Assembly (NCBI GenBank): GCA_036555725.1
Contig: DATBKU010000110.1
Coordinates: 124,001-188,000 of the forward strand
Reading direction: 5' to 3'
Length of the DNA: 64,000 nt
Origin: CALAED01 sp036555725
GTDB lineage: Bacteria; Actinomycetota; Actinomycetes; Streptosporangiales; Streptosporangiaceae
The position numbers were made by a program, and so were the translations under genes. Shown piece after piece: positions 14,682 through 23,842 of this stretch. Within the stretch, counting starts at the first letter, position 1. The number at the start of each line of letters is the position of its first letter. Below the pieces are notes generated by a model. The model had not been told where the DNA came from. It did no database searches and was given only the letters and a program-made list of their open reading frames with translations.

Positions 14682-16100
14682 GTGACCCCCCGTTCGCAGG
14701 CTACGGTGACACGCGTGGCCCTGCTCAGCAGGCGTCAGGGCAAGCACCGTCCGGCCCGGCGCCCCTGGTTGATCATCACGGCGGTCGTCGCCGTGCTGAG
14801 TGCCGTGACGGTCGCCGGGATCTTCCTCAGCATCCGGAACCGGCCCGGTTTCTCCGCCGTCTCGGTGCCGACTACCCCCAACGAGGCGCCGGTCGCCAAG
14901 GTGGCCGACGGCGCGCCGAAGGACTGGCCGAGCTGGGGGTTCACGCACACCCAGTACAGCGCCGACCAAGGCAACCCGAAGGCCGTCGACACCGCGCGCG
15001 GCGCGCTCACCCAGCAACCGCTCGTGCAGGCCCAGGCCATCATGGGCTGGGGCGCCGACAACCCCGAGCCCAGCCCGGGCCAGTTCGACTTCCGCAGCCT
15101 CGACGCGCGGATGGACCTCATCCGGCGCAGCCATGGCACGCCCGTCATCACGGTGTGCTGCGCGCCCGACTGGATGAAGGGCGGCACCGCCGGGCAGACC
15201 GACTGGTCGCACCTCGAGGACGCGCCCAGCAAGAAGTACTTCCGCGACTACGCCGCCCTCGCGGCCAAAGTCGCCCAGCGCTACCCGGACGTGAAGTACT
15301 ACGTGGTCTGGAACGAGTTCAAGGGCTTGTTCAACAACACCCTGAACCGCTGGAACTACGAGGACTACACGTCCCTGTACAACCAGGTCTATGCCGCGCT
15401 CAAGGCCGTGAACCCCGACATCAAGGTCGGCGGGCCGTACATGGTCATGAACAGCTACTCGCCCGATCGCCGGCCGTCCGCCGTACGCGGGGCGTGGGGG
15501 AGCGTCGACAAGCGCGCCCTCGAGGCGGTCGCGTACTGGCTGAAGCACAAGCGCGGCGCCGACTTCATGGTCGTCGACGGGGCCACGGCGTCGGAGGACA
15601 AGGGCCTGGTGCCCGACCCGTTCACCGCGCTCGGCAAGTTCTCGTCCATTACCAAGTGGCTGCGCGCACAGGACTCCAAGCTGCCCGTGTGGTGGGCCGA
15701 GTGGTACGTCGAGCCCGAGAACTCCGGGTGGACCGACGAGCAGCGCACGGCCGTCCAGGCGGCGGCGCTGATGGAGTTCGCCCGCAGCGGCACCGCCACC
15801 GCGCTGTACTGGAACCCGGAGCGTCCGGACGGGCGGTGCGACGGCTGCCTCTGGAGCACCACCCAAGGCGGGGACGGCGGTAAGGCCACCCCGACGCTGG
15901 CGCTGCTGCAGAGCTTCGCGAAGTGGTTCCCGCCGGGCACCGACCTGCTGAACCTGCGCGCTTCCGACCCCGCGGTGCGCGTGCTCGCGCAACGGAACAA
16001 GGCCATCGTCGTCAACACCGCCGACCGTGCGGTGCGAACGACGGTGGGCGGCAAGAACCTGGACCTGCGTCCATACGAGGTCCGCTGGATCGATCGCTGA
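14682..16100 (+). CDS. membrane-anchored glycoside hydrolase, GH39-like (beta-xylosidase fold)
   Basis: A 472-residue protein starting at a GTG five bases after GGAGG (14672-14676); an upstream GTG at 14634 is less likely. An Arg/Lys-rich N-terminus is followed by one hydrophobic segment (LIITAVVAVLSAVTVAGIFL, residues about 29-50) and no cleavage motif, so it is probably a signal-anchored extracellular enzyme. The catalytic domain is a TIM barrel of GH-A type: acid/base E212 in VVWNEFKG and nucleophile E341 in VWWAEWYVEP, with HGTPVITVCCAPDWM before. These resemble GH39 xylosidases, but the substrate cannot be read from sequence. It lies upstream of the envelope-polysaccharide operon, which reads toward it from the other strand, so cutting or remodelling that polymer is a reasonable inference. 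Confidence 0.8.
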   Translation: MTPRSQATVTRVALLSRRQGKHRPARRPWLIITAVVAVLSAVTVAGIFLSIRNRPGFSAVSVPTTPNEAPVAKVADGAPKDWPSWGFTHTQYSADQGNPKAVDTARGALTQQPLVQAQAIMGWGADNPEPSPGQFDFRSLDARMDLIRRSHGTPVITVCCAPDWMKGGTAGQTDWSHLEDAPSKKYFRDYAALAAKVAQRYPDVKYYVVWNEFKGLFNNTLNRWNYEDYTSLYNQVYAALKAVNPDIKVGGPYMVMNSYSPDRRPSAVRGAWGSVDKRALEAVAYWLKHKRGADFMVVDGATASEDKGLVPDPFTALGKFSSITKWLRAQDSKLPVWWAEWYVEPENSGWTDEQRTAVQAAALMEFARSGTATALYWNPERPDGRCDGCLWSTTQGGDGGKATPTLALLQSFAKWFPPGTDLLNLRASDPAVRVLAQRNKAIVVNTADRAVRTTVGGKNLDLRPYEVRWIDR

Positions 16101-16194
16101 TCGATTTCTTTTCGGGATAAAGGTCTCTTCCGGGAGCGGCCTTTGTTTCGGGAGAATCGGGTCACGAACGGGGAGAAACGCGGGGGGAAACACC

Positions 16195-17451
16195 GTGACT
16201 GCCGACTCCGTCATTTCTGACATCGACCTTGTCGATATGGACTTCTGGGCGCGACCGCCCGACCAGCGCCTGTCGGACTTCGCCCGGCTGCGCGCACTCG
16301 GCACGCCCGCGTTCTACGAGGAGCCGCACATCCCATTCGTGCGGGCCGGCAAGGGCTTCTATGCCCTGGTCAGGCACGCCGATGTGGTGGAGGTCAGCCG
16401 CAACGCGAAGATCTTCAGCAGCGAGCCGGCCGCGACCTCGCCCGAGCCGCCGCCGATCATCGCGAAGCTCTTCGGCACCCCGATGGTCAACATGGACGAC
16501 CCGCGGCATTCCCGGCTGCGCCGGATCGTGTCGCGGGCCTTCAGTCCCCGGATGCTCGGCAAGATCGAGGCCGACATCAAGGCAACGGCCACAATGATCG
16601 TCGACGACGTGCTCGCCGCCGGGCCGAAGGACTTCGTCACGCAGGTCGCCGCCCGGCTGCCGATCAACGTGATCTGCCGGATGATGGGCATCCCGGAGGA
16701 CCTGCGCCCGTACGTCCTGGAGCGCATCGACGTGATGACCGAATACTCCGGGGTCCGCGGATCGCTGGCCGACCCCCGCACGCTGCGGCTGCTCGGCGGC
16801 AACCTCAAGGCCATCGTCGACCTGCACCGGCTCGTCGCCCGGCTCGGCCGCCAGCGCCTCCGGGTACCCACGGACGACCTGGTATCGGCGCTGGTCAACG
16901 CCAACGTCGAAGGTGAGCGGCTGACCGTACGGGAGCTCGGCTCGTTCTTCGACCTGCTGCTGGTGGCGGGCAACGAGACCACCCGCAACGCGCTGGCACA
17001 CGGCTTGAAGCTGTTCACCGACCACCCGGACCAGCGGGACCTGCTGTTGTCGGACTACGACGCCCACATCGGCGGGGCCATCGAGGAGATCGTCAGGTAC
17101 GTCTCGCCGATCATGCAGTTCCGCCGCACCCTCACCCAGGACTACGAGCTGAACGGGCACCGGCTGCGCACGGGCGACAAGGTGGTGCTGTTCTACGTCG
17201 CCGCCAACCGCGACCCCGAGGTGTTCAAGAACCCCGACACGTTCGACATCACGCGCTCGCCCAACCCGCACGTCGGCTTCGGCGGCCCGGGCCCGCATCT
17301 GTGTCTCGGGGCGAACTTGGCCCGGATGGAGCTGCGCATCATGTTCCGCGAGCTGTTCACCCGGCTCCCGGACCTCCGTGCGGTCGGCGAGCCCGAACTG
17401 CTGCTGTCGAACTTCGACAACGGTGTGCAGCGCCAGCAATTCGCGTACTGA
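16195..17451 (+). CDS. cytochrome P450
   Basis: A 418-residue haem monooxygenase. The I-helix motif is AGNETT (258-263), the ExxR pair is E298 and R301 in EEIVRY, and the haem ligand is C370 in GFGGPGPHLCLGANLAR. In that loop the Phe is eight residues before the Cys rather than the usual seven, a pattern I associate with the CYP124/125/142 group that oxidises sterol side chains and branched lipids; that link is by memory of the motif only. The GTG at 16195 follows a GGGGGGAAA ribosome site. No ferredoxin or reductase gene is adjacent. It lies 94 bases after the GH39-like gene in the same direction and may be co-transcribed with it. Confidence 0.93.
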   Translation: MTADSVISDIDLVDMDFWARPPDQRLSDFARLRALGTPAFYEEPHIPFVRAGKGFYALVRHADVVEVSRNAKIFSSEPAATSPEPPPIIAKLFGTPMVNMDDPRHSRLRRIVSRAFSPRMLGKIEADIKATATMIVDDVLAAGPKDFVTQVAARLPINVICRMMGIPEDLRPYVLERIDVMTEYSGVRGSLADPRTLRLLGGNLKAIVDLHRLVARLGRQRLRVPTDDLVSALVNANVEGERLTVRELGSFFDLLLVAGNETTRNALAHGLKLFTDHPDQRDLLLSDYDAHIGGAIEEIVRYVSPIMQFRRTLTQDYELNGHRLRTGDKVVLFYVAANRDPEVFKNPDTFDITRSPNPHVGFGGPGPHLCLGANLARMELRIMFRELFTRLPDLRAVGEPELLLSNFDNGVQRQQFAY

Positions 17452-17635
17452 CTCGCTGATCGCCCGCACAGCGGTCACCGGTCAACGGGTCGCTCACCCT
17501 GCTCTTCCTGCTGACGGGGCCGGCGCGCACGAAACGTCAGCGGCCGAGCCGGCGAATCCGGCCCGGGCGGGCCTGACCCTGCACCGGGAGCCACCGGCTG
17601 ACCAGCCCCTTGTGCGCGTTTGTTACCGTGCGCCC

Positions 17636-18322
17636 GTGGGCGATACCGACGCGCAGGGTGGCGGCCGGCTCGGCTGGGGGCCCGCGCCGGGGTGGCGTGG
17701 GCACGAGCCGGAGATCGAGACCGAGCCGGCTCCGCCAGAGCCGTCGCTCGGGGTCTTCATCGTCATCGTCTCGTCGCTGTTGATCATCGCGGTCTGCCTG
17801 CCGTGGGCGACGTCGACCGTGCACATGCCCGACATCGGGCTGCTGCCCGGCCCGCCCGACGATGTGCTGGGCCGGTCTCGCCAGTACACGGGGCTGCGCG
17901 GCCTGCCCGGCATGGCCACGATCCTCGCCGCGCTGGCGGCCGCCCTGCTCGGCGGGGCGGGGGCCGTGCTGGGCCGGCGGCTCGTCGCCTACGCCGCGAT
18001 TCCCGCGCTCACCGTGCTGGCCGCCCTCGGCCTGTTCGCCGCGACCGCGGACGGGGAGGTCGAGGACAAGCTCTACGGCGACACCCTGCATCAGCTGCCG
18101 GCCCCGCTTGGCCAGTTGCTGCGCAGCACCATGGAGACCTCGCTGAGTTTCGGCTGGTGGCTCGCGGTGGCGCTGGCCCTCGTCGTGCTCGGCGGCGCGA
18201 TCGTCGGGCTCTCACGGCGACCGGTGCCGGCCGCGGCCGACGAGCCCGCTGGGCCGCCCGACACTGGGCCGTCCGACACTGGGCCGTCCGACACCCATGG
18301 GACAGATCAGCGGACCGCGTAG
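17636..18322 (+). CDS. four-helix membrane protein of unknown function
   Basis: A 228-residue protein from a GTG at 17636, preceded by a 40-residue acidic, Pro-rich cytosolic segment. Four hydrophobic helices follow: SLGVFIVIVSSLLIIAVCLP, then a periplasmic loop with PDIGLLPGPPDDVLG, GMATILAALAAALLGGAGAV, VAYAAIPALTVLAALGLFAA, and WWLAVALALVVLGGAIVG. The C-terminus ends in a short repeat of PDTGPSD. I do not recognise a named family; such proteins are common in actinomycetes near envelope genes. The upstream frame is open for another 86 codons but its composition is not protein-like. Its last 16 bases overlap the minus-strand peptidase remnant. Confidence 0.65.
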   Translation: MGDTDAQGGGRLGWGPAPGWRGHEPEIETEPAPPEPSLGVFIVIVSSLLIIAVCLPWATSTVHMPDIGLLPGPPDDVLGRSRQYTGLRGLPGMATILAALAAALLGGAGAVLGRRLVAYAAIPALTVLAALGLFAATADGEVEDKLYGDTLHQLPAPLGQLLRSTMETSLSFGWWLAVALALVVLGGAIVGLSRRPVPAAADEPAGPPDTGPSDTGPSDTHGTDQRTA

Positions 18323-18600
18323 GCCCGGACGATCGTCTGCACGACCGAGCTACCCGCGCTGTCGGTCGCGTTCGCGCGCAGCGAGACGAAACCCGAGGTC
18401 GACGGATTGGTGACGGTGGCCACCCACGCGTCGCCGGATCGCGCCACCGGCACGGTCTGCCAGGTCGCGCCGTCGTCGGCGGAGGTCTGGACGGCGAGCG
18501 CGGTCACCGGCGCGGACGGCGCACTCGGGTTACGGATGACCTGGACCGGTAGGTTCACCGTGCCGCCCGGGGCCGCCATAGGACTGGGGTCGGTCTCGCT
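18307..18600 (-). pseudogene. remnant of the C-terminal domain of an S8 (subtilisin-like) serine peptidase
   Basis: A minus-strand frame ending at 18307 encodes about 95 residues that read like the C-terminal beta-domain of large actinobacterial subtilases: GGTVNLPVQVIRNPSAP, LAVQTSADDGATWQTVPV, VATVTNPSTSGFVSLRANAT, then DSAGSSVVQTIVRAYAV. No protease domain, signal peptide or convincing start lies upstream; the frame stays open to 18696 but loses resemblance. I infer a decayed gene whose 5' part is gone. It could instead be a free-standing small domain protein, but there is no ribosome site. Confidence 0.6.
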
Positions 18601-18819
18601 CGCGCCCTGTCGGCGGGTCAAGCCGCCCGTTTTGGACCGGTCCGCGACGCGGTGGAGCGCGCGGTCGGCGTGGCCGGCTGTAACCCCAGGTCGCACCGGG
18701 AACGCGCTGCGTCACCCGAGAGGATCAGCCGGGAGTCGCAATCATGAAAACTTGGGAAATCGGCGGCAGGCCGGCGCCGCGACATGGCCCCCGGTCTCGG
18801 AGGGCCGGCGGGGCGGGCG

Positions 18820-19299
18820 CTACTCCTCGTACAACCAGGCGTCCTCGTCGTCGCGTGAGGCCGGTCTTGCCGCGCTGGCCTGCGGTGATGCGACAGGGGC
18901 AGGGGTCTGGGGCGGCGGCGCGGCGGTCCGCGGCCGGCGGGTCATCGCGACGGCGAGCAGCAGGCCGCACAGCACGCCCACAGTGATCAGGCCGCCGCGC
19001 GGCGTCCACCAGCCGGCGGCCAGCATGACCTCGGCCACCACGCTGATCAAGGAGATGCCGCCGACGATGGAGATCACTATGCGGGCGAGCGGGTCGAGCC
19101 CGGTCAGCAGCTGGGCGAAGCAGACCACCGGCGTCACCATGAGGAACACCAGCGTGAACAGTGTCCGGCCCGGATAGTGCACGCCGGCGACGGTCAGCAC
19201 TGCGCCGAACGTGCCCAGCCACGCGAGGGTGGCGGGGATTCGCTCACCGGGTGGCAGGTGGGCGCCGGTTGGCCGGGGGAGCGCAGTGAGCTGCTTCAT
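18820..19299 (-). CDS. small membrane protein, last gene of the polysaccharide operon
   Basis: A 159-residue protein with four hydrophobic stretches: TLAWLGTFGAVLTVAGVHY, TLFTLVFLMVTPVVCFAQLL, IVISIVGGISLISVVAEVML and GGLITVGVLCGLLLAVAM, then a soluble Pro/Ala-rich tail ending in acidic residues (DDEDAWLYEE). The ATG at 19299 lies eight bases after the stop of the glycosyltransferase gene with AAGGA between, so the two are translated from one message. I do not recognise a family. Its conservation of position at the end of an envelope-polysaccharide operon suggests an accessory role in assembly or export; the function is unknown. Confidence 0.75.
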   Translation of the reverse strand: MKQLTALPRPTGAHLPPGERIPATLAWLGTFGAVLTVAGVHYPGRTLFTLVFLMVTPVVCFAQLLTGLDPLARIVISIVGGISLISVVAEVMLAAGWWTPRGGLITVGVLCGLLLAVAMTRRPRTAAPPPQTPAPVASPQASAARPASRDDEDAWLYEE

Positions 19300-19307
19300 C
19301 TCGTTCC

Positions 19308-20234
19308 TTAGACTCCGTGCCCGACGCGATCGAGCTGGCGCAGGATGAAGCTCGGGGGAACGCCCAGCGCCACCATGATCGCCAAGCCGGCCCGCGGATC
19401 CAAGGGGCGGCGCAGCATGGTCCGGCCGGCCCAGCGCAGCGCCGGACCGCGGGCGCCGCGCGTCGCCTCCGCGAAGGCCACCTTGCCCGCCCAGTGCGCG
19501 TAGCCGGCCGCCGGGAACTCCGGGTACTTCGCCAGCAGCCACTGCGATGCCGCCGACACCGTGGGCGCGTTCTTGACCAGCCCGAAGTACGACTGCTTGT
19601 GCCATCTGATGCCGACCGCCACCGAGCGCAGGTTGCGGATCGGCGTACGGGCGGTGGCGCGCAGCAGGAACTCGTAGTCCTCGCCGTAGCTGCCGGGGAT
19701 CGTCTCGTCGAACAGGCCGAAGCCGTCGACGATGGCGGCCCGCCGGGCGAGGAAGCCCGTGGGGTGCAGCTGCGGCATGTGCCCCTTCAGCAGGTCGGCC
19801 CGGCTGACCAGATCGAGCTTGAGCGACCGGTCGATCGACATCTCGTCATTGAACAACCGCAGCCCGCACGTGACGAACTCCGCCTCTGGGTCGTCGCGCA
19901 GCACCGTGACCTGCTCGCGCAGCTTGCCGGGCAGCCACAGGTCGGTGTCGTCGCAGAAGGCGACCAGCTCGGTGGTCGCCGCCAGCACGCCGGTGTTGCG
20001 CGCCCCCGCCGCGCCGGGAGTGCGCCGGTTGGCCAGCGGCTGGACCTCGCGGCCCGGCTTGTCGCTGGCCACGCTGTCGTCGGGCTCGCTCTGGTCGAAG
20101 ACGACGATCGCGCGCAGCTCGCCGGGATAGTCGTGTTCGCGGATCGAGGTGAGCGTCTCGCGCAGCAGCTCGGGCCGGTCGCGCGTCGGGATGACGACGC
20201 TGACGGCGGGCCATTGATCCACAGCAGACACCAC
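19308..20234 (-). CDS. glycosyltransferase family 2
   Basis: A 308-residue GT-A-fold transferase. The N-terminal nucleotide-binding stretch is VSVVIPTRDRPELLRETLTS, followed by the metal/nucleotide region ELVAFCDDTDLWLPGKL, with DDTD in place of the usual DxD, and the acceptor-side motif IPGSYGEDYEFLLRA (the conserved ED). No membrane helix is evident, so it acts at the inner face of the membrane, adding a sugar from a nucleotide donor to a carrier-linked chain. The start is a GTG immediately after the stop of the preceding membrane-protein gene (20235-20237), so translation is coupled. Donor and acceptor cannot be read from sequence. Confidence 0.9.
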   Translation of the reverse strand: MVSAVDQWPAVSVVIPTRDRPELLRETLTSIREHDYPGELRAIVVFDQSEPDDSVASDKPGREVQPLANRRTPGAAGARNTGVLAATTELVAFCDDTDLWLPGKLREQVTVLRDDPEAEFVTCGLRLFNDEMSIDRSLKLDLVSRADLLKGHMPQLHPTGFLARRAAIVDGFGLFDETIPGSYGEDYEFLLRATARTPIRNLRSVAVGIRWHKQSYFGLVKNAPTVSAASQWLLAKYPEFPAAGYAHWAGKVAFAEATRGARGPALRWAGRTMLRRPLDPRAGLAIMVALGVPPSFILRQLDRVGHGV

Positions 20235-22487
20235 CTAGGCGAGGTTGACGAAGCGTTCGATGACGATGGCGATGAAGCCGACGAACAGCGGGACCGACAA
20301 GACGGTGAGCGGGCGCAGCTTGCGGTAGTCGCCGGGCTCCAGCCGGAGCCGCCGCAGCTCCCGTGCTAGGAGCACGCCGAGCAGGACGGGCAGGTAAACG
20401 AGCCCGGCGGGCGTCCACGGCGTCGATCCGAAGATCAGCCCCTGCGGACGCGGCACACTGGGCACCGGCTCCGGCGGCGGCGTCCGCAACGCGAAGACCG
20501 CGGCGTCCGGGTTCTCGTAGATGACCCGCAGCTGCCCGTCGCGGTCGAGGGCGGCGCGCATGCGGTCGCCATAGTTGAGCGGGAGGCCGTAGTTGAGCTG
20601 CAGAAACGCCTCGTGCCCGCGCGTCGTGACGAAGAAGCCGCCCGGGCCCTGGGCCTTGAGCGCGGCGATGATCCGGCTGATATCGGCCGGGTTCCTGGCC
20701 GCGGTCACCGGCGCGTAGCTGAACCGCTCCATATCGCGGTAACCCCACGGCATGACCGGGGTGGCACTGGCGCCCGGCGCGTTCGGGGCGTCGCCGGTCA
20801 GCCACACGACGTTCACGGCCCCGGTGCCCTGGTTGAGCATCACGTCGTAGGCGCGCACGTCTCCCGGCCGGATCTGCTCGAACTTCTCGTTGCCGAACCG
20901 TACGAACAGGAACCCGCCGACGATGGCCAGCCCGCAGACCGTGGCACCGATGATCGACGGCCACGGCCGAGGCACCCGCGACGCCTGCCGTACGGCCCGT
21001 TCGGGCTCGGGCTCATCCGCGGCCTGCGGAAAGAACAGGTAGGCGGCCAGCACGGCGGCCCCGGGCAGGATGAAGAAGAACACCCGCAGCGCGATCTCGC
21101 CGCCGTAGTTCTGCAGCCCGAACGACAGGAACGGGCCGAGGAACAGCACGAGCGCGACCCGATCGTCGATGCGTCGTTTGCGGCGTCGCAACAGGCCCAG
21201 CCCGGCCATCGCGGCCACCAGCAAAGCGAGCAGGATGCGGACCTGCTGCACTTGCGCCAGCTCCGGGCTGGCCTGGCTGATCCGCCCGGCCACGCTGGAG
21301 CCGAGGTTGGAGCCCACCTGCCCGACCCCGCCGAAGATGTCGTCGCCGTGGCCGGCGTAGTAGCCGACGGTCATGAAGCTGACCCACGCCGCGAAGATCA
21401 CGCCGCCGATGATCGGCAGGCCGCGCAGCGTGCACCGGCGCAGCACCACGAACCCGGCTGCCGCGATGAGCAGCAGGAACGGGGAGAGCTGATGGCTCGC
21501 CGTCGCCACCGCGAAGATCACGATGAGCAGCATGAGAAGGATCGCGCGCTCACGCAGCCCCACCTGCCGCGGCGGCAGCTCGCCGGCCTGCATGGACCCG
21601 AACAGCCAGTTGTACGCCCGCCAGAGCGGCCCCTTACGCTCGGGTTCTCGAGGCGGTAGGTCGGCCGTGGAGGTCGGCGGGGTCGGTTGGTTGGGGAAGT
21701 GCGGTTGGGGAGATGCTGCGCGGCGCTTGCCCTCCTTGCGGCCCCCGCCGTCCACGGGCCGGAACCAGTTGAGCAGGATAGCCACCCAGTACAGGTAGAG
21801 CAGATAGCCGAAGGCCTGCGGCGACAGGTAGTCCTGGCCCACCCAGTCGGCCACGATGAACAGCCACACCGCCAGCCACTTGGCCCGCCAGCTGGCGTTC
21901 AGGGTGCGCAGGATCAGATAGAGCGGCACCAGGTACATCAGCTCGATGACGATCGGCGTCCAGTGCAGCACCGGCTCGATGTCGGTCTGGCCGATCGCCT
22001 TGGTGATGAAGGCGATGAGCGCGAAGAACCCCGGCCAGCTGTAGCGCGCGTCGAGTCCGGCGTCGACCGTGTGGGTGCGGGCGATGAACTCGATGAACCC
22101 CGCGTGCTGCCAGGCCGTCGGGAACCGAGCGTACGGCTCGAGGAACTGGGCGAGGCCGTGCAGCGACACCACGGCGAGGATCAGCTGGACGATCAGCAGC
22201 CCGCGGTACGGACGGCGCAGGCCGAGGGTGGCCAGGAAGGCGACCGTCATCACCCCGGCACCGAGCAACGTGACGATCGGCAGTACGGAGATCAGGCCGT
22301 ACCCGTCCATCGCCGCCATGTTCACGCCGCGCAGCGGGAGCCAGAACAGCACCACCCCGACGACCAGCAGGGCGACGACGATCAGCAGCGGGCGCCGGCC
22401 CGTGGTGATGGGCGCCGGGGCCTTGCTCTCGGGCGCCTCGCCCCGAGGGCGGCGGGGCGTAGCCATGGGGGTGAAGCGCGACGTCAC
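20235..22487 (-). CDS. large polytopic membrane protein, GT-C-like, of the polysaccharide operon
   Basis: A protein of about 750 residues with roughly a dozen membrane segments. It begins with a short basic N-terminus, then LLIVVALLVVGVVLFWLPL and VLPIVTLLGAGVMTVAFLAT. After the last central helix comes a soluble domain of about 180 residues (NEKFEQIRPGDVRAYDVM to AAVFALRTPPPEP) that should face outside, then two more helices. A hydrophilic insert rich in Pro, Arg and Lys follows the first helical block. The layout resembles GT-C glycosyltransferases or O-antigen ligase/polymerase proteins, but I see no diagnostic motif. The start is probably GTG at 22487, two bases after the flippase stop; an ATG at 22466 is the alternative and has no ribosome site. 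Confidence 0.78.
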   Translation of the reverse strand: MTSRFTPMATPRRPRGEAPESKAPAPITTGRRPLLIVVALLVVGVVLFWLPLRGVNMAAMDGYGLISVLPIVTLLGAGVMTVAFLATLGLRRPYRGLLIVQLILAVVSLHGLAQFLEPYARFPTAWQHAGFIEFIARTHTVDAGLDARYSWPGFFALIAFITKAIGQTDIEPVLHWTPIVIELMYLVPLYLILRTLNASWRAKWLAVWLFIVADWVGQDYLSPQAFGYLLYLYWVAILLNWFRPVDGGGRKEGKRRAASPQPHFPNQPTPPTSTADLPPREPERKGPLWRAYNWLFGSMQAGELPPRQVGLRERAILLMLLIVIFAVATASHQLSPFLLLIAAAGFVVLRRCTLRGLPIIGGVIFAAWVSFMTVGYYAGHGDDIFGGVGQVGSNLGSSVAGRISQASPELAQVQQVRILLALLVAAMAGLGLLRRRKRRIDDRVALVLFLGPFLSFGLQNYGGEIALRVFFFILPGAAVLAAYLFFPQAADEPEPERAVRQASRVPRPWPSIIGATVCGLAIVGGFLFVRFGNEKFEQIRPGDVRAYDVMLNQGTGAVNVVWLTGDAPNAPGASATPVMPWGYRDMERFSYAPVTAARNPADISRIIAALKAQGPGGFFVTTRGHEAFLQLNYGLPLNYGDRMRAALDRDGQLRVIYENPDAAVFALRTPPPEPVPSVPRPQGLIFGSTPWTPAGLVYLPVLLGVLLARELRRLRLEPGDYRKLRPLTVLSVPLFVGFIAIVIERFVNLA

Positions 22488-22489
22488 TG

Positions 22490-23842
22490 TCAATGAATAT
22501 CTCTCTCGGCCCCGGTCGCGATAGTGGCCGTCACAGGCGCATTCGCGTGTGCGATCCGGCGCAGTCCGGGGTAGACGGCCGCGGCGACGACGACGTGGAC
22601 GACCAGTACGGCGATGCCGACCGTCGTCAGGTAGGACGCCGGGGCCGTGAAGACCAGGATCACGGCCAGCACGCCCAGGCACCGTACGGCCTGCAGGATC
22701 GCGATCGGACGGGTCCGTGACTGCACGCGCAGCACGCCCATGTAGATCTCGATGATGGCCTTCGGCAGTGCGGCGGCGGCCAGCAGCTGGAGCAGCCGGG
22801 CGCCCTGGACGTACTCGTGCCCGAACACCTGCAGCCCGATCGGCGCGACCACGATCATGATGACCGACGCGGGGCCGACCAGCATCACGGTGCGGCGCAG
22901 CGCGGCGCGGCACGTGTCCGCGAGCCGCGCCCCGTCGAAGGCGCCCTCCACGGTCAGCGACATGGCCATGTTGGTGGCCAGCAGGTCGAGCATCGCGCCC
23001 AGCACCCACGCCATCATGAAGTACGCGTTCGCGCGCGGGCCGATGTGCGCCGCGACGACGACCGGGATCAGGTTGATCGAGGCGTGGGAGAACAGGCTGC
23101 CCACGTAGTCGCCGCCCATGTACCGGCCGATCTGCCGCGCGGTCGGCGGCCGGTGCCGTCCGTCCGTGGCGGTGACGTGGGCCGGGATCAGCCGGCGGAA
23201 GATCAGCCAGCTGACGGGGACGATCGCGATCATCGCGGGCACGATGGTGGACAGCACGATGCCGTCGGTGGGCGCGACCGCGACGAGCGCGACCAGCAAC
23301 GCGAGCTTGACGATGCCGAACAGGGCGTTCTCGATCGGCACCCAGCCGGCCTTCCGCAGCCCGGTGAACACGCCGTCCTGCTGGGCGAAGATGTTCCAGG
23401 CGACCACGCCGGCGAGGAACCACAACGCGCGGCTCGGTGTCGCCAGCCCCGAGAACGACGGCCCCCACATGTTCAGAGTCAGCAGGAATCCGACCCCGAT
23501 GGCGGCACCGGTGAGCGACCCGAGCGCGTAGCTGCCGAGCACCAGCCGGCCGGTGCGGCGGCCCGCCTGGGGGACGAACCGGATGAGCATGTAGTTGATC
23601 GCGGTCAGGCCGCTGACGAACAGGATGGCCTGGATCTCGGCGGAGTTGCGGCCGAAGACCTCCGGCGGGTACAGCCGGGCGGCCAGCAGCCAGTAGCCGA
23701 GCCCGAGCACCCCCGTGAGGCCGCCGTTGATCATGAGGGCGTACGCGTTGCGGAACAGCGGGTTGGCCAGCTCGCCGCGCAGCCCGGACAGGCGACCGCG
23801 ATCCTCGGTCCGCGGCAGGGTCAGCGTCGTCGGCTCAGACAT
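22490..23842 (-). CDS. polysaccharide flippase (Wzx/MATE-like, MOP superfamily)
   Basis: A 450-residue protein made almost wholly of hydrophobic helices, about 12 to 14 by eye, with the N-terminal pattern ALMINGGLTGVLGLGYWLLA then AARLYPPEVFGRNSAEIQAI, which is typical of MOP-family lipid-linked oligosaccharide flippases (oligosaccharide on an undecaprenyl-type carrier moved from inner to outer leaflet). A long loop follows the sixth helix region (RLIPAHVTATDGRHRPPT). Its start overlaps the deacetylase stop by eight bases, so the genes are translated together. The glycosyltransferases around it would make the substrate. Substrate specificity cannot be read from the sequence. Confidence 0.87.
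   Translation of the reverse strand: MSEPTTLTLPRTEDRGRLSGLRGELANPLFRNAYALMINGGLTGVLGLGYWLLAARLYPPEVFGRNSAEIQAILFVSGLTAINYMLIRFVPQAGRRTGRLVLGSYALGSLTGAAIGVGFLLTLNMWGPSFSGLATPSRALWFLAGVVAWNIFAQQDGVFTGLRKAGWVPIENALFGIVKLALLVALVAVAPTDGIVLSTIVPAMIAIVPVSWLIFRRLIPAHVTATDGRHRPPTARQIGRYMGGDYVGSLFSHASINLIPVVVAAHIGPRANAYFMMAWVLGAMLDLLATNMAMSLTVEGAFDGARLADTCRAALRRTVMLVGPASVIMIVVAPIGLQVFGHEYVQGARLLQLLAAAALPKAIIEIYMGVLRVQSRTRPIAILQAVRCLGVLAVILVFTAPASYLTTVGIAVLVVHVVVAAAVYPGLRRIAHANAPVTATIATGAERDIH

Noticed and set aside
16195..17451. A natural-product gene cluster around the P450
   Set aside because: No polyketide, peptide or terpene synthase, transporter or tailoring set is present nearby.
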